Source of the DNA: a virus | IMG/VR virus record: IMGVR_UViG_3300008267_000130 | Span: 1-38,430 of that record | Reading direction: 5' to 3' (one strand) | Length of the DNA: 38,430 bases | Part shown: one piece after another, positions 34,528 through 38,430 of the stretch | Numbering within the stretch: position 1 is the stretch's first letter | Layout of the letters: the number at the start of each line of letters is the position of its first letter | Position numbers and translations under genes: made by a program | Notes under the pieces: generated by a model | The model's input: only the letters and a program-made list of their open reading frames with translations | What the model was told of the DNA's origin: nothing | The model's database searches: none

Positions 34528-35349
34528 ATGGATACAGTAATTGGAATAGGACCAGATGGTTGCCGTATTGCAGATGAATTTGCTAAATACCCACAATACG
34601 ATGTTTATAAAATCAGTACTGGTATAAATGGACAAAACTGTTTTGCGCTACAAGAAAAAAACACACCAGAAGAATATGAAAACAGCGTGCCAGATCTAAC
34701 GCAGTTCTTCTCTGATGTTGAAGGTGATGTGTTGTTTGTCATTGGAGGCGGTAGCAAGATCAGCGGTGCTTCTCTTCAGATAATGAAGTACATAAAAGAC
34801 AAAAATATACACGTTCTCTATAAACGTCCAGTTCTGTCAGAATTAAATAAAACATCTTTGCTACAAGAAAAACTTACATATAATGTTTTTCAAGAATATG
34901 CACGGTCGGGTATCTTTAAAAAACTTTTTATTGTTTCAGAGGAAAGTTTAGAAGAAGTAATTGGTGATGTATCAATTCTAGATTTTAAAAATGCAGTTGA
35001 CAAACAAATTGTTAACGTGATACACTACACAAATATTTTTCAAAACACGGAAGCAGTCCTAGACAATAGCGAACCGCCAAAAGAGATAGCGCGTATCTGC
35101 ACATTTGGTACGCAAGATATGCAAAGTGGAGAAGAAAAACAGTTCTTTAATCTACAAAATATTTGTGATAAAATTTATTTTTTTGCTATAAAAGAAGAGG
35201 ATTTGAAATCCGACAAGAAACTAATTAAGAATATAAGGGAGCAACTTTCAAAAAACGAAATTCGACCATCCTACCGTGTTCATAGCACTAAACATCCACA
35301 ATCTTTTTGTTATTTTATTTCGTACAGCAGCAGAATACAAGAAGGTTGA
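34528..35349 (+). CDS. Possible FtsZ/tubulin-like protein
   Basis: 273 residues. It opens directly with a nucleotide-fold strand and Gly loop, TVIGIGPDGCRIADEF (3-18), comparable to the first loop of FtsZ and tubulin (GVGGGGNNA, GQAGNQI). A second strand leads to GGGSKISGAS (73-82), in place of the tubulin signature GGGTGSG, then an exposed strand HVLYKRP, like VVTRPF of FtsZ, and KLFIVSEESLEEVIG like FtsZ LIVIPND.LL. A helix FKNAVDKQIVNVIHYTNIF follows. The order and spacing match, but the signature is not exact and the usual C-terminal domain is short. I also recall this family, unnamed, from marine T4-like phages. A general Rossmann protein is the alternative. Confidence 0.42.
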   Translation: MDTVIGIGPDGCRIADEFAKYPQYDVYKISTGINGQNCFALQEKNTPEEYENSVPDLTQFFSDVEGDVLFVIGGGSKISGASLQIMKYIKDKNIHVLYKRPVLSELNKTSLLQEKLTYNVFQEYARSGIFKKLFIVSEESLEEVIGDVSILDFKNAVDKQIVNVIHYTNIFQNTEAVLDNSEPPKEIARICTFGTQDMQSGEEKQFFNLQNICDKIYFFAIKEEDLKSDKKLIKNIREQLSKNEIRPSYRVHSTKHPQSFCYFISYSSRIQEG

Positions 35350-35374
35350 CAGCGGCAAGAACATCTGCTATAGT
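35346..35374 (+). promoter_or_regulatory. Sigma70-type promoter upstream of small gene and gp32
   Basis: TTGACA (35346-35351), exactly 17 nt, then TATAGT (35369-35374), one mismatch from TATAAT. The -35 box overlaps the TGA stop of the previous gene. A start site near 35381 gives a leader of about 14 nt before ATG 35395, with GGAGG in it. It should drive the small gene and probably gp32 in the early or middle stage. Confidence 0.85.
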
Positions 35375-35394
35375 TATTGACACTGGAGGCCACT

Positions 35395-35631
35395 ATGAAG
35401 GCATACAAGGGTACGTTTCTGAAGAAGGATGGCGAGCGTCGTGCAATGCGGTTCCTCAAGATTAATGATCTTCCTAAGAACTTTATGGAGGGCAAGATCA
35501 AGGGCAATCAAAAGCACAAGCTTGCCGAAGGCATGGAACTTGTGTGGGATATTGATGAAAGTGATTTTCGCATTTTCAACCATAACATGAGGGTTGACAA
35601 CATCGAAGAGTTTGAGTATACTCTTCGCTAA
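35395..35631 (+). CDS. Conserved small protein upstream of gp32
   Basis: 78 residues from ATG 35395, preferred over TTG 35377 because GGAGG lies 5 nt upstream and the promoter would start transcription between them. The protein is short and likely beta-rich: MKAYKGTFLKKDG, RAMRFLKINDLP, KLAEGMELVWDID and FRIFNHNMRV. I recall this K-A-Y-K-G-TF..KDG...M.F...DLP layout from small unassigned proteins of marine phages. It could be an SH3-like or small regulatory domain. Being first in a unit with gp32 hints at a role in replication or early takeover. Confidence 0.6.
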   Translation: MKAYKGTFLKKDGERRAMRFLKINDLPKNFMEGKIKGNQKHKLAEGMELVWDIDESDFRIFNHNMRVDNIEEFEYTLR

Positions 35632-35678
35632 CAAGTGGACGGGAGATTCACCGAGCTACTACTAAAGGAGCAAGACAC

Positions 35679-36431
35679 ATGGGTATCGATCTAAGCAAAA
35701 TGAAGGCCAAGCTAGCTGCACTACAAGGTAAGGGCGAGGGCAAGACCGCGTTCTGGCGTCCCGAAGAGGGACAAGCATCACAGATTCGCGTCGTAAGCAC
35801 TAATGATGGCGATCCATTCAAGGAATTCTGGTTCCATTATGAAATCGGCAAGAACTCCGTTCTATGCCCAAAGAAGAACTTTAAGGAAGATTGTGCTATC
35901 TGCAATTTTGCTAACAAGCTCTTCCGTGAAGATACTGAGGACTCACGCAAGATGGGTAAGAAGTTCCTACCACGTCAACGCTTTTTCTCACCAGTTGTTG
36001 TTCGTGGCGAAGAGAAGGATGGCGTTAAGGTTTGGGGCTTTGGTAAGAACGCCTATCAAGACCTTATCAACCTAGTCCTTAATCCAGACTATGGTGATAT
36101 TACTGACCCAGAGGGTGGAACAGACCTAACGATCCTTTCAACAAAGGCTCCCGGTCAATCATTCCCAACTACCAAGATTACTCCTGCTCGTAAGACCAGC
36201 AAGCTTTGCCAAGGCACTAGCGAAGAGTGCAGGGAGCTTCTTGATAGCGTACCAGATTTTGATTCGCTACATGAGCGTAAGACTTCAGCCGAAGTTGCTG
36301 CTATTCTAGATGAATATCTAGCTAGCGATGCGTCAGCCGAAGACGGCTCAAGCGAAGTCAAGATGGGCGGCGGCAAGACAGCTAAATCAACCAGTGCTGT
36401 TGACAAAGCTTTTGCCGACCTACTTTCATAA
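35679..36431 (+). CDS. 32: Single-stranded DNA-binding protein (gp32-like)
   Basis: 250 residues. It coats single strands in replication, recombination and repair and recruits UvsX loading factors. Core OB-fold with a zinc site: H53, C63, C72 and C75; the spacing C-x8-C-x2-C after a His is close to T4 gp32 (H64, C77, C87, C90). Basic N-terminal segment GIDLSKMKAKLAAL for cooperative binding; Ser/Asp-rich linker and C-terminal tail VDKAFADLLS for partner contacts. AAGGAG lies 8 nt upstream. Codons are strongly C-ending, typical of high expression. In T4 this gene is autoregulated; the 47-nt leader here shows no obvious pseudoknot. Confidence 0.9.
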   Translation: MGIDLSKMKAKLAALQGKGEGKTAFWRPEEGQASQIRVVSTNDGDPFKEFWFHYEIGKNSVLCPKKNFKEDCAICNFANKLFREDTEDSRKMGKKFLPRQRFFSPVVVRGEEKDGVKVWGFGKNAYQDLINLVLNPDYGDITDPEGGTDLTILSTKAPGQSFPTTKITPARKTSKLCQGTSEECRELLDSVPDFDSLHERKTSAEVAAILDEYLASDASAEDGSSEVKMGGGKTAKSTSAVDKAFADLLS

Positions 36432-36453
36432 TAATATAAACTAGTATAAAGTT

Positions 36454-36487
36454 GGTGGGCAGAGGGCTATAATGCTTTCTGCCCACC
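36454..36487 (+). terminator. Hairpin between gp32 and uvsX, with -10-like element in its loop
   Basis: A perfect 10-bp stem GGTGGGCAGA (36454-36463) with TCTGCCCACC (36478-36487), followed only by TTCATTT, so a weak terminator or attenuator. The 14-nt loop contains TATAAT (36468-36473), an exact -10 box; no good -35 box lies 16-18 nt upstream. AAGGAG of uvsX (36495-36500) lies 7 nt past the stem. It may both damp read-through from gp32 and start a separate uvsX message. Confidence 0.6.
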
Positions 36488-36505
36488 TTCATTTAAGGAG
36501 ATAAC

Positions 36506-37447
36506 ATGGCAAAAAAGTTTGATTTAGATGCGTACAAAAAAAGCGTAGTTGCTGCACCAGTAGAAAAAAAACCAGATAAATATGTTGTATTAGACGAATG
36601 TCTACAAAGTGTTATTGGCATTCCCGGCGTTCCACTTGGCCATATCACACAGGTTTATGGTAAAAGTGACACAGGCAAAACATCGCTACTATTCCACGCA
36701 GCAGCGCAAGCCCAAAAACAAAATGTCCTTCCAGTGTTTATTATGACCGAAGGCAAGGTTGATTGGAGCCGTGCAGAAAAGATGGGCGTTAATGTTGAGC
36801 AATGTATTATTAACGAAGACTGCCAGACTCTAGAGGATGTATTCGCAGCCATTGACCGTATTGTTACCGACGTTGGCATGGGCGAACTACCAATGGATAC
36901 ACTTATTCTATGGGATTCAATTGGTTCACTACCAAGCAAAGACGAAGTTGTTGTCAACAAAGATGGTACAACCGACCGCAAACCAAGCATGATGAAAGCT
37001 GCTAAGGTTATTCGTGAACATATTCGTGTACTAAGTAAGAAAATCAACAATACACGCAATATAAGCTTCCCTAAAGCAGTTGGGCTAATGGCACTCAACC
37101 AAGCCTATACAAAGCCCCCAGAGAGCGCCTACGGCCATTCTAGCCTTGTTCCTTATGGTGGGGATGGTGTTTGGTATGCGGCTAGTGCTGTATGGCAAAT
37201 GAAAAAGATCAAACGTCTATCTGCAACAAAGAATAAGATGGCTTTTGACTTTGCGCTTATCTCACGTATTTCGGTACAAAAGAATCATATCACCGACCTT
37301 ATGATGGAAGGCGACTTCGTTATTACATCTGACGCTTTTATCCCTAATGAGAAAAAAGCTATTGATGATTATAAAGATGCTCACCGCGAACAATGGGGCG
37401 AATCAGAAATTTATGAAGCTGAAACTGGCGAAATGCTAGATTCTTAA
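36506..37447 (+). CDS. uvsX: UvsX / RecA-like recombinase
   Basis: 313 residues (T4 UvsX 391). Strand-exchange ATPase used in recombination-dependent replication with gp32 and UvsY. Walker A GKSDTGKTS at 52-60 with K58/T59; Walker B LILWD at 133-137; catalytic Glu region MTEGKVDW at 80-87; a gap-facing loop near NNTRNISFPKAV; VGLMALNQAY as the RecA-type strand before the DNA loop; C-terminal EAETGEMLD tail. Shorter than T4 at both ends. It shares the local C-leaning codon use with gp32. A capsid-like small gene follows 12 nt later, most likely on the same message. Confidence 0.92.
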   Translation: MAKKFDLDAYKKSVVAAPVEKKPDKYVVLDECLQSVIGIPGVPLGHITQVYGKSDTGKTSLLFHAAAQAQKQNVLPVFIMTEGKVDWSRAEKMGVNVEQCIINEDCQTLEDVFAAIDRIVTDVGMGELPMDTLILWDSIGSLPSKDEVVVNKDGTTDRKPSMMKAAKVIREHIRVLSKKINNTRNISFPKAVGLMALNQAYTKPPESAYGHSSLVPYGGDGVWYAASAVWQMKKIKRLSATKNKMAFDFALISRISVQKNHITDLMMEGDFVITSDAFIPNEKKAIDDYKDAHREQWGESEIYEAETGEMLDS

Positions 37448-37459
37448 AAGGACAAAAAC

Positions 37460-37876
37460 ATGCAAACATCAGAACAGTTAGTAGAGAAGTGGGAAGAAAG
37501 TGGATTACTAGAAGGAGCAGTTAACAAGAGTGGCCTATCATATGCTCTAGAACATGCTGCAAGCCATCTACTTGAATATTCAGCGGGTAAATATGATGAC
37601 AGTGAAGTACAGTTTGCTGCATCAGTTACCTTCCCTGTTATTAGGCGTGTACTTGGGGAGAAAGAATTCTCATTCGTGCCAATGTATAAAGATGTAAATT
37701 ACACAAGAGAAGTAGAATTCGTAGAGTACGCAGGAGAAGAAGCAGAAGCCCAAGTCTGCCAAGCAGTTGCAGAAAAGATGAAGGAACGTGTTTCTAAATA
37801 TCCAAACCTAAAGATTCACGGAGTTTCCGCAGAATGCCAAAAGGGCGGATTTAATCTACACTTCCTCTGCTCATAA
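37460..37876 (+). CDS. Truncated paralogue of the major capsid protein N-terminus
   Basis: 138 residues. Residues 7-75 align with residues 24-98 of the capsid protein at 14666: KWEESGLLEG (10-19) against KWEKSGLLEG (27-36), HLLEYS (36-41) against LLREAN (57-62), VQFAASVTFPVIRRV (50-64) against VQGFAAVAFPIVRRV (69-83), VPM (73-75) against QPM (96-98). It keeps an LxE site (LLE, 37-39) that gp21 could cut. The remaining 63 residues (REVEFVEYAGEEAEAQVCQAV, here cited as REVEFVEYAGEE) are unrelated to capsid core, so it cannot form an HK97 shell subunit. It is in the uvsX unit, not in the late head block. Regulator, decoy or internal head protein are options. Confidence 0.72.
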   Translation: MQTSEQLVEKWEESGLLEGAVNKSGLSYALEHAASHLLEYSAGKYDDSEVQFAASVTFPVIRRVLGEKEFSFVPMYKDVNYTREVEFVEYAGEEAEAQVCQAVAEKMKERVSKYPNLKIHGVSAECQKGGFNLHFLCS

Positions 37877-37887
37877 TTAAGTAAGAC

Positions 37888-37916
37888 TTGATCTACTGGC
37901 TCCACTGTGCTACTAT
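37888..37916 (+). promoter_or_regulatory. Sigma70-like promoter overlapping the terminator
   Basis: TTGATC (37888-37893), 17 nt, TACTAT (37911-37916); each hexamer matches consensus at 4 of 6. The -10 box is in the loop of the terminator hairpin. A start near 37923 would make a message beginning in the 3' arm, with GGAG 7 nt before ATG 37937 unpaired. The leader of about 14 nt resembles that of the promoter at 35346. Confidence 0.5.
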
Positions 37917-37936
37917 CTAGGCAGTGGAGCTTTTTT
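37899..37936 (+). terminator. Terminator that also holds the next gene's ribosome site
   Basis: 9-bp stem GCTCCACTG (37899-37907) with CAGTGGAGC (37922-37930), 14-nt loop, then six T that run straight into ATG 37937. It ends the uvsX/capsid-like unit. The GGAG site of the next gene (37926-37929) is inside the 3' arm, so read-through RNA would hide it. Confidence 0.88.
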
Positions 37937-38161
37937 ATGTCTAAACTTGAATGGACTACGCTAGATCTTAAACACGCAGGGAAAGTTAAAATTATTGGCG
38001 ACAATGGCCCTATCAAAATTATTATTGGTGGCCCAAGACCCGAAGATGGACTATATTGGTGGCACGTTAAAGTAGAAGAAAAAGGCTATGCCTCAACTAT
38101 TGAGGAGGCTAGACAAATGGCGCTTAATAGTGTAAAGTACGATCTTGAGGAGGCCGAATGA
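37937..38161 (+). CDS. Small hypothetical protein
   Basis: 74 residues from ATG 37937; the in-frame ATG at 37907 is inside the terminator loop and has no ribosome site. The protein is acidic with beta strands (GKVKIIGDNGPIKIIIGGP, then GLYWWHVKVEEKGYA) and a C-terminal helix that begins STIEEARQMA, a pattern common in small phage proteins with a single-domain fold. No known function. The 3' end overlaps the next ATG by 4 nt (ATGA). Confidence 0.6.
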   Translation: MSKLEWTTLDLKHAGKVKIIGDNGPIKIIIGGPRPEDGLYWWHVKVEEKGYASTIEEARQMALNSVKYDLEEAE

Positions 38162-38346
38162 GATACCTTGTATTTGATGAGCCACACCAAACAGGTAATA
38201 GAAAAATAAAACGTACCGAAGAGGAAGCAATTAAATATCAACGTGAGTATGCTCTAAAAAAATATAATTTTGTTTATCCATATGACCAACAAGCACTTGA
38301 TGATTATATTGCTACTAATTGGGCATATTGGGTGGAGGAACTATGA
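38158..38346 (+). CDS. Small hypothetical protein
   Basis: 62 residues, acidic/aromatic, helical. TEEEAIKYQREYALKKY and ALDDYIATNWAYWVEE suggest two helices. GAGGAGG immediately upstream is a strong ribosome site. Overlaps both neighbours by ATGA junctions, so it is translated as part of a coupled string of small early-type genes. Not recognised. Confidence 0.55.
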   Translation: MRYLVFDEPHQTGNRKIKRTEEEAIKYQREYALKKYNFVYPYDQQALDDYIATNWAYWVEEL

Positions 38347-38430
38347 GATTTATTGGCAGTTGGCACCACAAATACTTTGGTATTGAACTAAAAAATGGTA
38401 TGGCGTATTATGTTGGCGCAACCTACCCAG
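38343..38430 (+). CDS. Start of a further small gene, cut by the window edge
   Basis: An ATG overlapping the previous stop (ATGA), preceded by GGTGGAGG, opens a frame that stays open for 29 codons to the right edge (MRFIGSWHHKYFGIELKN...). The overlap style matches the two genes before it, so it is likely real. Product unknown; 3' end is missing. Confidence 0.55.
   Translation, partial: MRFIGSWHHKYFGIELKNGMAYYVGATYP

Noticed and set aside
1-38430. tRNA genes, insertion sequences, integrase or attachment sites
   Set aside because: No cloverleaf, transposase, recombinase or terminal repeats were recognised by eye; short or odd tRNAs could be missed without a search tool.

Overview
The window is a continuous piece of a tailed double-stranded DNA phage genome with a contractile tail. 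It belongs to the broad T4-like group but is distant from T4. Recognisable T4-type proteins include gp46, gp17, gp20, gp21, gp22, gp23, neck proteins, gp18, gp19, a tape measure, gp53, gp32 and UvsX. Every gene I accept lies on the + strand, genes are tightly packed, and no gene-free stretch exceeds about 100 bases. The DNA is AT-rich by eye. Gene style and order resemble marine T4-like myoviruses. The host cannot be named from this window. One clean sigma70-type promoter suggests a bacterium with an ordinary vegetative sigma factor. The apparent absence of CCWGG sites suggests past exposure to a Dcm/EcoRII-type restriction system.

Layout. 1-727: 3' end of the recombination nuclease subunit gp46. 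743-1865: three membrane or envelope proteins (holin-like, anchored coiled coil, signal peptide plus coiled coil plus C-terminal membrane segment) that may be a lysis cassette. 1862-2785: a Cys-rich protein and a conserved protein of unknown role. 2798-9765: DNA packaging and prohead genes (terminase, portal, probable core proteins, S77 protease) with small accessory genes, including a membrane protein, an ORF with a possible capsid-targeting N-terminus and a bS21-like protein. 9778-13470: a small virion-type protein and a 1089-residue beta-helical fibre or adhesin. 13545-16441: gp22-like scaffold and major capsid protein, closed by a strong terminator. 16534-21478: neck proteins, tail sheath, tail tube. 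21543-33310: a second tube protein with a long proline-rich extension, a two-ORF tail-assembly-chaperone-like locus with possible frameshifting, the tape measure, and baseplate or tail proteins. 33318-37876: a divergent family A DNA polymerase core, a possible FtsZ/tubulin-like protein, a small conserved protein, gp32, UvsX, and a short protein that resembles the N-terminus of the major capsid protein. 37937-end: small overlapping genes of unknown function.

How it fits together. The head genes form a normal T4-type assembly path: portal, scaffold, protease that cleaves after (L/I)xE, then capsid. Tail genes follow in tube, chaperone, tape measure, baseplate order. Candidate late promoters resembling the T4 TATAAATA element sit before several structural genes. 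The replication and recombination block has sigma70-like promoter elements instead, two of them embedded in hairpins.

Most notable: (1) a 138-residue early-side paralogue of the capsid protein N-terminus next to uvsX; (2) a possible FtsZ/tubulin-like gene next to a stripped-down family A polymerase; (3) a hairpin that overlaps a terminator, a promoter -10 element and a Shine-Dalgarno site; (4) a candidate +1/-2 frameshift before the tape measure; (5) apparent complete avoidance of CCWGG, visible in Pro-Gly codon choice.
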